In this document: positions 1 to 7,898 of the stretch, piece after piece
How positions within the stretch are numbered: the first letter of the stretch is position 1
How the letters are laid out: each line of letters starts with the position of its first letter
NCBI GenBank assembly: GCA_021840785.1
Contig: JAKBXD010000028.1
Coordinates: forward strand, 1 to 16,084
DNA length: 16,084 bases
DNA from: Pseudomonadota bacterium
GTDB lineage: Bacteria > Pseudomonadota > Gammaproteobacteria > Acidithiobacillales > Acidithiobacillaceae
Reading direction: 5' to 3'
Made by a program: the position numbers and the translations under genes
The notes under the pieces: model-generated
The model's database searches: none
Told to the model about the DNA's origin: nothing
Seen by the model: only the letters and a program-made list of their open reading frames with translations

Positions 1-1
1 G

Positions 2-292
2 GCGACGCAAATGCGTCCTTACTTTGTCAGCGGCGCGGTGGGTTACACGGCCAATGGTCAGGTGACGATCCATGATGCGGCAGCCGTGTCGCTGCCGCAG
101 CGGGCTCCGCTCAATGGGCTGGTGGGCAGCTATAACCAGGCGCTCAGTAATCTCTATCAGCAGATCGCTGATGCCAATGGCCATCCCGAGTGGGCGGGGC
201 AAATTCAGCAGACCTTTGCCCAGGCCTGGATCAACAAAGCACCCGCGGGATACTGGTACCAGTCGCCCAGTGGTCAGTGGCAGCAGAAATAG
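2..292 (+). CDS. YdbL-like (DUF1318) protein, C-terminal part
   Basis: The reading frame is open at the left edge, so the N-terminus (and any signal peptide) lies outside the window; an in-frame ATG at 11 is probably internal. The last ~60 residues resemble the YdbL/DUF1318 family: a helical stretch with a YNQALSNLYQQIADANG segment, then a closing APAGYWYQSPSGQWQQK that fits the family's typical ending, in which a (K/R)xPAGxx motif is followed by a GxWxxK end. In E. coli YdbL is a small periplasmic protein acting with the AsmA-like protein YdbH and the lipoprotein YnbE in phospholipid transport between inner and outer membranes. If the assignment is right, ydbH/ynbE homologues may sit just upstream. 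The stretch before about residue 35 does not look typical of the family, so a divergent or larger protein is possible. The next gene starts 8 nt after the stop. Confidence 0.5.
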   Translation, partial: ATQMRPYFVSGAVGYTANGQVTIHDAAAVSLPQRAPLNGLVGSYNQALSNLYQQIADANGHPEWAGQIQQTFAQAWINKAPAGYWYQSPSGQWQQK

Positions 293-300
293 TCACCATT

Positions 301-1110
301 TTGCAGAATATTTTGGTTTTTGACATCGAGACAGTGCCCGACGTTGCCGGCGGGCGGCGGGTGCACGACATTGCGTTGGGGGATGACGCGGGCGTGGCGG
401 AATTGCTGCAGCACCAGCGCCGCATCGAAACCCAGGGCGCGACGGAGTTTCTGCGCCCTTATTTGCATCGGGTCGTTGCTATCTCTGCCCTCTGGTGGCA
501 GGGCGAGCAGGTCAAGCTCAACAGTTTCGGCAAGGCGGACGATGACGAAGCCACTCTCGTCGCTGCCTTCTTTCAGTTCATCCAGCGCCATGCCCCGCAA
601 CTGGTTTCCTGGAATGGCGCGGCCTTTGACCTCCCGGTACTGCATTACCGCGCCCTGCTCCACGGCATCCCTGCGGTCCGCTACTGGGAGCAGGGACAGA
701 CCGATCAGGGTTATCGCTGGAATAATTACACCAGCCGTTACCACGAGCGCCATCTCGACCTCATGGATATCCTCTCTGCTTATCAGATGCGCAATGTCGC
801 CCGTCTTCAGGACGTGGCGTTGTTGTTGGGGCTGCCCGGCAAGCTGGGGATGAGCGGCGCGGAGGTCTGGACCCGTTATCAGGCCGGGGAACTGGCGGGC
901 ATCCGCCACTACTGCGAAGTCGATGTGCTGAACACGGCTCTGGTCCATCTGCGTTTTGAATTGACCCGTGGGCATCTCGACAAATCGGCTTATGATGCCT
1001 GCCAGACGCAGTTGCGGTCTTACTTACAAAACCGGGACGAGGCCCACGTCCAGGAATTTCTTACCTTGTGGCCAGAGAATCTGCATGTCGCGTCCCAAGC
1101 CCATCCATAA
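301..1110 (+). CDS. PolB-like 3'-5' exonuclease, DEDDy family
   Basis: Predicted cytoplasmic nuclease of the DNA_pol_B_exo2 type (PF10108-like), 269 residues from a TTG start. The DEDDy catalytic set is visible: D8 and E10 in FDIET (Exo I), D110 in [12 protein letters not shown] (Exo II), and Y204 and D208 in YCEVDVLNT (Exo III). This fold removes 3' nucleotides from DNA or RNA using two metal ions; the substrate of this stand-alone family is not settled. The frame extends upstream to an ATG at 190, but that would overlap the previous gene by about 100 nt, and relatives begin a few residues before the VFDIETVPD motif, so I chose TTG at 301; GTG at 277 is an alternative. No clear Shine-Dalgarno precedes either, which suggests coupling to the upstream gene. 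The 3' end overlaps rlmD by 26 nt. Confidence 0.85.
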   Translation: MQNILVFDIETVPDVAGGRRVHDIALGDDAGVAELLQHQRRIETQGATEFLRPYLHRVVAISALWWQGEQVKLNSFGKADDDEATLVAAFFQFIQRHAPQLVSWNGAAFDLPVLHYRALLHGIPAVRYWEQGQTDQGYRWNNYTSRYHERHLDLMDILSAYQMRNVARLQDVALLLGLPGKLGMSGAEVWTRYQAGELAGIRHYCEVDVLNTALVHLRFELTRGHLDKSAYDACQTQLRSYLQNRDEAHVQEFLTLWPENLHVASQAHP

Positions 1111-2407
1111 CGCTCAGCCTGAGCAGGTAGTGATCGAAAGTCTGGATGCCGAGGGGCGCGGGATTGCCCGTGTGGGGGGCAAGGTGCTTTTTGTCGATGG
1201 GGCGCTGCCCGGTGAGCGGGTCTGGGCACGGCGTACTCAAGACCACAAGAGCTTTGATCGTGCCGAGTTGTTGCAAGTGGTCAAGGCATCCTCCCTGCGG
1301 GTGTCGCCGCCTTGTCCGCACTTTGGTGTCTGCGGGGGCTGCAGCCTGCAGCATCTGGAGCCAGCGGCGCAGGTGGCCATCAAGCAAAGACAACTGGAAG
1401 ATAATCTCTGGCGCATCGGCAAGGTCCGCCCCGGACGCGTCCTGCCCCCCATTCATGGCCCGAGCCTGAGCTATCGCAGCAAGGCGCGACTCTCGGTGCG
1501 GACGCCAAAAACCCGGGGCGCACTGGTCGGTTTCCGCGAACGCAACAGCAGTTATGTCGTGGATATGGGGCAATGTCTGACCCTTGATCCGCGCATCGGG
1601 CAACGCATTCTGCCCCTGCGGGCGCTGATCGGGCAGATGCAATCGCCCCAGGATTTTCCGCAGATCGAAGTGGCCGCCACGCCGGATGCCGTCGCTCTGG
1701 TGTTTCGTCACATGCGGCCGCTGATGGAAAGCGATCTGCAGCACTTGCGTGCTTTTGGTGTGCAACACGACCTGCAGATATGGCTGCAGCCGCGCGGGCC
1801 GGACACCCTGCACCCTTTATGGCCGGAGCAGCCGGAACCCCTTCATTACGATCTGCCGGACTATCAGTTGCGCCTGCGTTTTGATCCGCTGGTCTTCACT
1901 CAGGTCAATCAGGCGGTGAATCAGGTGATGGTGCGCCGCGCCATGGCGCTGCTGCAGCCGCAACCGGGAGAGCAGATTCTGGATCTCTTCTGTGGACTCG
2001 GGAATTTCACTCTGCCTATTGCCCGACTGGGAGCGCGGGTGCTTGGCATTGAAGGGGACGCCCGCTTGGTCGCGCTAGCCACCGAGAACGCCGCCGCCAA
2101 TGGCCTGGCGGATAAAGCCCGATATGCCGTAGCCGATCTCACCCAGGCGCAGATGGAAGATTTTTTTCCGGCGGGCGCCATCGACAAAATGCTCATCGAT
2201 CCGCCCCGCAGTGGCGCCATCGAAGTGCTGCGCAGCCTGACCCCCGGCGTCCGCCGCCTGGTGTATGTCTCCTGCAATCCGGCGACCCTGGCCCGTGATG
2301 CGGCGTACCTGGTACACGAACGCGGCTATCGTCTGCAAGCGGCCGGCGTCGTCAACATGTTTCCCCATACCGCCCATGTCGAATCCATCGCCCTCTTTGA
2401 GCGCTGA
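1085..2407 (+). CDS. rlmD: 23S rRNA (uracil-C5)-methyltransferase RlmD
   Basis: SAM-dependent enzyme that makes m5U1939 in E. coli 23S rRNA (RlmD/RumA). The 440-residue protein has an N-terminal TRAM-like domain (about 10-65), then four cysteines for a [4Fe-4S] cluster at C77, C83, C86 ([10 protein letters not shown]) and C164. The C-terminal Rossmann methyltransferase domain has FTQVNQAVN, the SAM loop [14 protein letters not shown] (300-313), IDPPRSGA (371-378) and the nucleophile C397 in [13 protein letters not shown]. Length and motif order match the family; RlmC and TrmA lack parts of this combination, so RlmD is preferred, although RlmCD-type dual specificity cannot be excluded by eye. 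I chose ATG 1085, because starting at 968 would add a frame-shadow of the exonuclease. The start lies within the exonuclease gene, and the stop is followed after 1 nt by the next ATG. Confidence 0.93.
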   Translation: MSRPKPIHNAQPEQVVIESLDAEGRGIARVGGKVLFVDGALPGERVWARRTQDHKSFDRAELLQVVKASSLRVSPPCPHFGVCGGCSLQHLEPAAQVAIKQRQLEDNLWRIGKVRPGRVLPPIHGPSLSYRSKARLSVRTPKTRGALVGFRERNSSYVVDMGQCLTLDPRIGQRILPLRALIGQMQSPQDFPQIEVAATPDAVALVFRHMRPLMESDLQHLRAFGVQHDLQIWLQPRGPDTLHPLWPEQPEPLHYDLPDYQLRLRFDPLVFTQVNQAVNQVMVRRAMALLQPQPGEQILDLFCGLGNFTLPIARLGARVLGIEGDARLVALATENAAANGLADKARYAVADLTQAQMEDFFPAGAIDKMLIDPPRSGAIEVLRSLTPGVRRLVYVSCNPATLARDAAYLVHERGYRLQAAGVVNMFPHTAHVESIALFER

Positions 2408-2408
2408 A

Positions 2409-2927
2409 ATGCCCCCACGTTGGCTCTGGGTGGATGTCTCCGCCCAGCGGTTGCGCGAGATGAGCGGCGCTGAGCCGCGCTCGGCGTATGTCATATCCAC
2501 GGCTCGTAACGGACTTGGTGAACGGCGTGACAGCGGCTGCACGCCGCGCGGATGGCATGTAGTGCGCGCGCGCATCGGTGAAGGTCTGCCCACGACGGCA
2601 ATCCTGCGCGGCAGACGTTGGACCGGTGCCTGTTACAGCGCGGAGTGGGCGGCGGGTCGACCGCGGCAAGACTGGATTCTCGGCCGCATTCTTTGGCTCT
2701 CCGGCAGCGAAAACGGTTTTAATCGTGGTGGTTTTCAGGATACTTTCCGCCGTTATATCTACATCCACGGCACCGCCGATGTGGACCATCTCGGCCAGCC
2801 GGTATCGGCAGGCTGCGTGCGGATGGCGCCGGACGCGGTGTGCATGCTCTTTGCGGCATGTCCTGTAAACACCCCTGTTTTTATCGGCCTGCAGCCACCG
2901 CTGCGTTCCCCCGCTAGGAAGTACTGA
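2409..2927 (+). CDS. Short L,D-transpeptidase (YkuD domain), no signal peptide
   Basis: A 172-residue protein that is almost entirely a YkuD catalytic domain. The N-terminal LWVDVSAQRL strand and the SGCTPRGWHVVRARIG segment (42-57) are typical. The active-site block is IHGTADVDHLGQPVSAGCVRM, with H120, the nucleophile C136 and R138. YkuD enzymes crosslink peptidoglycan at meso-diaminopimelate, attach lipoproteins to the wall, or act as amidases; substrate cannot be told from the sequence. Unlike the major periplasmic enzymes (ErfK/YbiS type), it starts directly with the catalytic domain and has no signal peptide or membrane helix. Compact signal-less YkuD proteins do occur in proteobacteria. 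It begins 1 nt after rlmD and ends immediately before the permease ATG, so it belongs to the same transcription unit as the later nagZ. Confidence 0.88.
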   Translation: MPPRWLWVDVSAQRLREMSGAEPRSAYVISTARNGLGERRDSGCTPRGWHVVRARIGEGLPTTAILRGRRWTGACYSAEWAAGRPRQDWILGRILWLSGSENGFNRGGFQDTFRRYIYIHGTADVDHLGQPVSAGCVRMAPDAVCMLFAACPVNTPVFIGLQPPLRSPARKY

Positions 2928-5057
2928 ATGGCCTGGATCCGCTTACCCCGTTTTCGTCGCGCCGTAAACGTTTTCAATCCCAAACTCTTCGAGAACCTTT
3001 CGCTCGCGGCCTTTCTGGCCTGGGTCGGTCTGGGTTCCGATGCGCTGTCTTCCTCCGCCTATGGTCCTCCGGAAATCTACGATGCCCTGCAGGGGCATGA
3101 GTATCTGGCCGTTTTTCTGGCCATCGGCATCCCGCTCTCGGTGTTTGTCATCTCGGCAGGTTACAAACAGGTCATTGCTCTTTTTCCCGATGGTGGGGGT
3201 GGTTATCACACCGCATCCACCCTGTTAGGGCCGATAGCAGGCCTGGTGAGCGGCGCCGCTTTGGTCGTCGATTACATTTTAACGGCAGCGATCTCCGTGG
3301 CATCGGGTACCGAGGCGTTGCTGAGTACCATGCCTTCCTCCTGGTACAGCGAGCGCATTCCCCTGGATGCCGCCGTGTTGCTGTTCCTGATCTTCATCAA
3401 TTTGCGCGGTATGAAGGAATCCATCAAGATTTTGTTGCCGATCTTTATGGCTTTCGTCTTCACCCACGTCATACTGCTTGGCTGGGGACTGCTGGCTCAC
3501 ATGGGAGATGTGCCAGCTATCGCCCGCAATACGGTCGTCGGTGTTCAGCATGACAGTATGCGGTACGGCTGGATCTTCATTGTGGCGTTGATATTGCGGG
3601 CCTTCAGCCTGGGTGGTGGTACCTATACGGGTTTGGAAGCGGTAGCCAATGGCGTGCATATCATGCGTGAGCCGCGTGTGCAGACAGGGCAGCGGACGAT
3701 GACCCTGCTGGCGACGTCCCTGTCTCTGATCGCGGGCAGTCTGATTTTTCTGTATCTGATGTATCATGTGCATGGCCAACAGGGGCAAACGCTGAATGCC
3801 GTGCTCTACGGCGCGATTACCCAGGGATGGACCTTGGATGGTGTATACTTCGGTCCGGCGGCGGCACTGCTTACCCTGATCAGCGAAGGCCTGCTCCTCT
3901 TCATCGCCGCCAACACGGGTATTATCACGGCGCCTATCGTCATGGCGAATATGGCTGTCGATCGTTGGTTGCCAGAGCGGTTTTCTTACCTATCAGATCG
4001 TTTCGTGTCGCGTAATGGCGTGTTGCTCATTGGTTTTTCGGCTATCGCCATCCTCCTCGCGACGGGCGGACATGTCAGCATTCTGGTGGTTTTATACAGC
4101 ATCAATGTATTCATCACCTTTACCCTGACCATGGCAGGATTGAGCCGACACTGGTTTGCCCAGCGGCATCAGGAGTCAAACTGGCGGGGTCGCTTTGCCG
4201 TCAGTGTCCTGGGCTTTATGGTCACGGCATCCATTCTCGCCATCACCATTTTCGAGAAATTCGATGCGGGCGGCTGGTTCACTCTGCTGGTCACCGCGGT
4301 TGTGGTGGGTCTCGGATATCTGATCTATCGCCATTACAAAAGTATCGGTAAAATCACCGCCGAACTGGACGAAACCATGCTGGATGTGGTGCCTGACCAT
4401 CTGGAGTCCGGCCCTAACCTGCCTCTGGATCCGCGTGGCGCCACGGCCGTATTTTTTGTCAGCCGTTTTGACGGTTTGGGGCTGCATACCTTGCTGACTG
4501 CGCACCGTATGGTCAGTGGCTTCGTCAAGAACTATGTGTTCCTGCTGGCGGGTATCGTAGGTCAGGGTGAATTTAAGGGTATCAAGGCACTGGAAGACCT
4601 GAAGGTATATGTAGAGACTGAGGCTAACCAGTATATGGCCTTTTGCCGCAACGAGGGGATGGCGGCAACCTGGTTCGCCACTTACTCCACCGACCGTATC
4701 CTCGCGATGGAGGAATTGGCCAATGTCGCTATCCGCTATTTTCCACAGAGCATCTTCTTTGCCGGGCGGGTGATTGACACCTCTGTGCAGGGACCCTTCC
4801 ACGGATTGCTGCATGATGAAGTCAGCTTTATCGTTCAGGATCGCCTGCAGCATGACGGTTTCAGCATGATGATCGTACCCGTGCACGTGCATGGTATTCC
4901 CAGCCAGCCGCCGAGGATCGCGCTGCCTATTTCCATGCCACCGGATATGCAGCTGGTGCAGAATGAAGAAGTGGACAAGGTGGAAGCCAAGGCCCGTGCC
5001 GCCGCCAAGGCGCAGGCCAGTACGCAGGAGCCCATCCCCCATGCCGCTACAGACTGA
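2928..5057 (+). CDS. APC-superfamily permease, KimA-like, with cytosolic C-terminal domain
   Basis: Integral inner-membrane transporter of 709 residues. It opens with a cytosolic stretch (1-25) and the family signature SDALSSSAYGPPEI (37-50), followed by about 12 hydrophobic segments ending near residue 467. Residues about 500-660 form a soluble alpha/beta region like the C-terminal domains of KUP and KimA potassium transporters; the tail (681-700) is rich in Ala and Lys. The closest family I recognise is YdaO/KimA-type K+ importers, so proton-coupled potassium uptake is the best guess, but related APC proteins carry amino acids and no substrate residue is decisive here. Its ATG directly follows the transpeptidase stop, with AGGAAG at 2916-2921 as Shine-Dalgarno. 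The 3' end overlaps nagZ by 17 nt. Confidence 0.82.
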   Translation: MAWIRLPRFRRAVNVFNPKLFENLSLAAFLAWVGLGSDALSSSAYGPPEIYDALQGHEYLAVFLAIGIPLSVFVISAGYKQVIALFPDGGGGYHTASTLLGPIAGLVSGAALVVDYILTAAISVASGTEALLSTMPSSWYSERIPLDAAVLLFLIFINLRGMKESIKILLPIFMAFVFTHVILLGWGLLAHMGDVPAIARNTVVGVQHDSMRYGWIFIVALILRAFSLGGGTYTGLEAVANGVHIMREPRVQTGQRTMTLLATSLSLIAGSLIFLYLMYHVHGQQGQTLNAVLYGAITQGWTLDGVYFGPAAALLTLISEGLLLFIAANTGIITAPIVMANMAVDRWLPERFSYLSDRFVSRNGVLLIGFSAIAILLATGGHVSILVVLYSINVFITFTLTMAGLSRHWFAQRHQESNWRGRFAVSVLGFMVTASILAITIFEKFDAGGWFTLLVTAVVVGLGYLIYRHYKSIGKITAELDETMLDVVPDHLESGPNLPLDPRGATAVFFVSRFDGLGLHTLLTAHRMVSGFVKNYVFLLAGIVGQGEFKGIKALEDLKVYVETEANQYMAFCRNEGMAATWFATYSTDRILAMEELANVAIRYFPQSIFFAGRVIDTSVQGPFHGLLHDEVSFIVQDRLQHDGFSMMIVPVHVHGIPSQPPRIALPISMPPDMQLVQNEEVDKVEAKARAAAKAQASTQEPIPHAATD

Positions 5058-6105
5058 GTTGCAGCGCCTCGCACGGGGCCCGCTGATGGTCGATATTGCC
5101 GGGCTACGGCCCACTGTCGCGGAATGCGCGATGCTGCGCCAGCCGGCAGTGGGTGGCGTCATCCTTTTTGCCCGCAACTGCGTCGATGCCGAACAGGTGC
5201 GTGCCCTGTGCGGCGAATTGCATGCGCTGCGTTCTCCGCCGCTGCTCATCGGTATTGATCAGGAGGGCGGGCGGGTGCAGCGCCTGCGTACCGGAGTGAC
5301 GCGCTTCCCGCCCATGGCGACTCTGGGCCGTCTGGCGGATCGTGACGGATTGGAAAGGGCGCAGACGGCGGCACGGGACTGGGGACTTCTGCTCGGTACG
5401 GAACTCCGGGCGCTCGGCCTGGACATGGACTTTACCCCTTGTGTGGATTTGGATCGCAGCGTTTCTGCGGTGATTGGCGACCGCGCCATCCACCGCGATC
5501 CCGAGTGGGTGGGGGGTATCGCGGTAGCGCTCTGGGAAGGCATGGTACGGGCCGGCTTGCAGGGGGTCGCCAAGCATTTTCCCGGTCATGGTGCGGTAGC
5601 CGCAGATTCTCATCTCGACTTACCTTTGGATAAGCGCCCGCTCAGTGCCATTCAGGAAGACCTTCAGCCCTTCGCTGCCCTGATTGCCGCGGGGATTCCG
5701 GCGATTATGCCGGCGCACTGTCTCTATCCCCAGGTGGATACTGAACGTCCTGCCGGTTTCTCGCCGCGCTGGTTACAGGATATCCTCCGCAAAGATATGG
5801 GCTTCACCGGTGTGGTGGTCAGCGACGACCTCAGCATGGCGGGTGCGCATGGTGTCGGCGATATGGGCGCGCGGGTGGATGCGGCACTGGCGGCAGGCGC
5901 GGACTTGCTGCTGATCTGTAACGATCCGGAGGGCGCGCAAACGGCAGTCGCCCATTTACGGTCCAAGGGTGAGTTTCCGACGGGCAATCGCCTGGAGAGA
6001 CTCGCCGGCAACGCTGCAACAGCACCTTTGTCTGTCGCAGACCGGGCGCGCTGCCTGCGACAGATCGAGCAATTGCGGGCTCTGGCCCCAGGATTTGCTG
6101 GCTGA
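5041..6105 (+). CDS. nagZ: Beta-N-acetylhexosaminidase NagZ
   Basis: Cytoplasmic glycoside hydrolase family 3 enzyme that removes GlcNAc from anhydromuropeptides taken up during peptidoglycan recycling. The 354-residue protein shows IGIDQEGGRVQRLR (70-83), the KHFPGHG motif (178-184) followed by D189-S-H191, the flexible-loop His/Asp pair used as acid/base in this family, and SDDLSMAGA (261-269), with D262 as expected nucleophile. Single-domain length fits NagZ rather than two-domain GH3 glucosidases. The ATG at 5041 gives the normal N-terminus; AGGAG at 5026-5030 lies 10 nt upstream, inside the permease gene. In some bacteria NagZ products control AmpR/AmpC, but neither gene is in this window. 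It is the last gene of the left-hand operon. Confidence 0.93.
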   Translation: MPLQTELQRLARGPLMVDIAGLRPTVAECAMLRQPAVGGVILFARNCVDAEQVRALCGELHALRSPPLLIGIDQEGGRVQRLRTGVTRFPPMATLGRLADRDGLERAQTAARDWGLLLGTELRALGLDMDFTPCVDLDRSVSAVIGDRAIHRDPEWVGGIAVALWEGMVRAGLQGVAKHFPGHGAVAADSHLDLPLDKRPLSAIQEDLQPFAALIAAGIPAIMPAHCLYPQVDTERPAGFSPRWLQDILRKDMGFTGVVVSDDLSMAGAHGVGDMGARVDAALAAGADLLLICNDPEGAQTAVAHLRSKGEFPTGNRLERLAGNAATAPLSVADRARCLRQIEQLRALAPGFAG

Positions 6106-6129
6106 TGTACAGACTAAAAGGTTAACCCC

Positions 6130-6157
6130 TTGTTTTTCCCACGGCGCGTATTAGAAT
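6130..6157 (+). promoter_or_regulatory. Sigma-70 type promoter for the rpsF operon
   Basis: TTGTTT at 6130-6135 and TAGAAT at 6152-6157 are separated by 16 bp. Both fit a vegetative promoter, and the site lies in the only gap between nagZ and rpsF. Transcription would start near 6164, giving a leader of about 65 nt before the TTG start of rpsF. Transcription start is inferred, not seen. Confidence 0.6.
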
Positions 6158-6161
6158 ACGC
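6146..6161. repeat. Perfect 16-bp inverted repeat over the rpsF -10 box
   Basis: GCGTATT-AG-AATACGC: two 7-bp arms around a 2-bp centre. It covers the proposed -10 hexamer completely, which is where a repressor operator would act. No regulator can be named from the sequence; the symmetry may also be accidental. Confidence 0.5.
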
Positions 6162-6173
6162 CCTCACCTTTTA

Positions 6174-6223
6174 CTCCTTGTTCGGGCGATAGGCGCCCGG
6201 ACTCCGCAGTGAACCATAAGGAG
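6174..6223 (+). promoter_or_regulatory. rpsF mRNA leader fold, candidate S6:S18 autoregulatory element
   Basis: CTCCTTG at 6174-6180 is complementary to TAAGGAG at 6217-6223 (with one G-U pair), which contains the rpsF Shine-Dalgarno. Stacked directly on it, 6181-6188 pairs with 6194-6201 around a 5-nt loop. A 15-nt unpaired segment remains on the 3' side (6202-6216) and contains CCG at 6204-6206. Established knowledge: rpsF leaders of many bacteria carry a two-stem motif with an unpaired CCG that mimics the 16S rRNA site and binds the S6:S18 complex to repress translation. The match of arrangement here is my inference by hand folding. Confidence 0.55.
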
Positions 6224-6229
6224 CAACCT

Positions 6230-6634
6230 TTGCGTCATTACGAAATTGTGTTTTTGGTCCATCCTGACCAAAGTGAGCAGGTCCCCCAGATGATTGAGCG
6301 CTATCGCGGCATGATAGAGGGCGATGGCGGGCATTTTCATCGCCTGGAAGACTGGGGTCGTCGGCAGTTGGCCTACCCCATCAAGAAGGCCCACAAGGCT
6401 CATTATGTTTTGATGAATGTAGAATGCAGCGGTGCCGCCTTGGCTGAACTGGAAGACGCGTTCCGCTTCAACGATGCGGTTTTGCGTCACCTGATTCTGG
6501 CCCGCGCTGAAGCTGTTACCATCCCTTCCTTTCTGGCCCGCGATGAGAGCGACCGTCGTGAGCGCAGTGAAGAGACTGTCGAAGATGAAGGCGAGCCGGA
6601 CCACAGCGATAACGAAACCGTAGCGACGGCTTAA
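6230..6634 (+). CDS. rpsF: 30S ribosomal protein S6
   Basis: Small-subunit protein that binds 16S rRNA as a heterodimer with S18. The 134-residue product begins [25 protein letters not shown], nearly identical to the E. coli S6 start, and continues with [27 protein letters not shown] and an acidic tail (about 105-134), typical of proteobacterial S6. The frame extends to a GTG at 6209, but the TTG at 6230 is clearly the start: it gives the conserved N-terminus and has AAGGAG at 6218-6223, six nt away. That Shine-Dalgarno can be sequestered by the leader fold. rpsR follows after 15 nt; priB, found between the two in E. coli, is absent. Confidence 0.96.
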   Translation: MRHYEIVFLVHPDQSEQVPQMIERYRGMIEGDGGHFHRLEDWGRRQLAYPIKKAHKAHYVLMNVECSGAALAELEDAFRFNDAVLRHLILARAEAVTIPSFLARDESDRRERSEETVEDEGEPDHSDNETVATA

Positions 6635-6649
6635 TCAAGGAGATTTCAG

Positions 6650-6928
6650 ATGGCATTTAATCGAGACAGAGATCGGGATAGTGATGGTGACAAGCGTGGC
6701 GGCGGCAGCAGTAACTTTACCCGTCGCCGTAAGTTTTGTCGTTTCAAGGCGGAAGGCGTCAAGGAGATTGACTACAAGGATCTAAAAACCTTGCAGGCCT
6801 ATGTGGGTGAGACGGGTAAAATCGTCCCCAGCCGGATTACCGGAACCAGCAATCTGTATCAGCGACAGTTGACTACAGCGATCAAGCGTGCCCGTTTTCT
6901 GGCGTTATTGCCCTACGTCGTGCGTTAA
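6650..6928 (+). CDS. rpsR: 30S ribosomal protein S18
   Basis: Partner of S6 on the platform of the 30S subunit. The 92-residue protein has the S18 core [22 protein letters not shown], then [19 protein letters not shown] and [12 protein letters not shown]. Compared with E. coli S18 (75 residues) it has about 17 extra N-terminal residues rich in Asp, Arg and Gly ([19 protein letters not shown]). The ATG at 6650 is well supported by AAGGAG at 6637-6642, so the extension is probably translated; no nearer start with a good ribosome site is visible. It follows rpsF by 15 nt and precedes the DUF2232 gene by 15 nt. Confidence 0.96.
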   Translation: MAFNRDRDRDSDGDKRGGGSSNFTRRRKFCRFKAEGVKEIDYKDLKTLQAYVGETGKIVPSRITGTSNLYQRQLTTAIKRARFLALLPYVVR

Positions 6929-6943
6929 GGCACTGGCGTTCCG

Positions 6944-7861
6944 GTGGCGGCGCAGACAGAAGGTGGGGTCTTGCGCTGGTTTCTCAGCGGACGCTGGCAA
7001 GCCAGCATTAGTATTGCTGTACTCTTTAGTGTTGCGGGACTGGTTCCCTTTCTTGCCGCGCCGTTACTGCTCAACTGCGTCGCTTTGGTGACGCTGGTTA
7101 CCCTGCAGGCCGGGCGCAAGGAGAGCTTTGAAGTCCTCCTGATTGCCGGGGTTGCCTCCGCACTGTTTACGTTGAACCCGTGGTATGGTGTCGCCTTTGC
7201 CCTGGTGGCCTGGCTGCCGGGGCGGCTGCTGGGAGAAGGTTTGCGGTGGGACGTGCAGTGGGGCGGGGTAGTGTGGGTCGTTATCGGTCTGTCTCTCCTG
7301 GCGCTGGCGCTCTCGCTTTGGGTCATACCGCGAGGCATGGGCCCTGCCTTCTGGCAAGCACAGATGGAACATTTGCTGGCGCCAGCGCGTAAAGAGTTAA
7401 GTACGACGCAGCGCCAGGTCCTGGGTGATATGACCCGCCTGATGCCAGGGATTCTCGCCGCAGGCATGGCGCTGCTCTGGACCTTGGCGGCGTTGCTGGC
7501 CAGTCGCTGGCGCGAACGTTTCCAGGGCGTTCCGGCGCCGCAACGGGTGTTTCGGGACTGGGTGTTGCCGGAGCGGTTGATCTGGTTGCTCATCGCGACA
7601 TTGTTGGGTATCAGCCTGCTGCATGGCGATGCGCTATGGCCGGTACAGAATCTTGCCGTTTTGGTCGGCGGGTTGTATCTGCTGCAAGGCTTGAGTTTTA
7701 TGCACCTGTGGTTTGCGTCAAGGGGTTGGCCCTTGTTCGTGCTGACGGCTTTTTATATCGGACTGATCCTGCTTTCACAGCTCTTGCTGGTAATCGCTGT
7801 GCTGGGCGTCGTGGATCGTGTTTTCCATCTGCGCCAACGGCTTGCGGGCTCGCGGCCCTGA
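6944..7861 (+). CDS. DUF2232-type integral membrane protein
   Basis: A 305-residue polytopic inner-membrane protein (GTG start) with about eight hydrophobic helices, roughly at 21-38, 42-56, 63-78, 80-95, 105-128, 166-186, 211-257 (two) and 262-292. A cytosolic loop around 186-208 carries basic residues and WVLPERL. Position between rpsR and rplI, together with the fold, matches the uncharacterised DUF2232 (YybS-like) proteins that occupy this locus in many proteobacteria. Function is unknown; similarity in topology to ECF-type S components has been noted for the family, but I see no substrate evidence. A TTG at 6971 preceded by AGGTGGGG is an alternative start. Its stop lies 37 nt before rplI. 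Confidence 0.75.
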   Translation: MAAQTEGGVLRWFLSGRWQASISIAVLFSVAGLVPFLAAPLLLNCVALVTLVTLQAGRKESFEVLLIAGVASALFTLNPWYGVAFALVAWLPGRLLGEGLRWDVQWGGVVWVVIGLSLLALALSLWVIPRGMGPAFWQAQMEHLLAPARKELSTTQRQVLGDMTRLMPGILAAGMALLWTLAALLASRWRERFQGVPAPQRVFRDWVLPERLIWLLIATLLGISLLHGDALWPVQNLAVLVGGLYLLQGLSFMHLWFASRGWPLFVLTAFYIGLILLSQLLLVIAVLGVVDRVFHLRQRLAGSRP

Positions 7862-7898
7862 TGGCGCTTTTGCAGGGAATTTTTTGGAGGAATTGGAA

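Noticed and set aside
4176..5249. Long minus-strand frame (357 codons) opposite the permease and nagZ
   Set aside because: It crosses the overlap of two clear genes, has no motif or ribosome site, and reads like antisense of hydrophobic codons.
6116..6136. Terminator for nagZ (AAGG-loop-CCTT then GTTTTT)
   Set aside because: The stem is only 4 bp, too weak to terminate, and the T-run overlaps the -35 box of the rpsF promoter.
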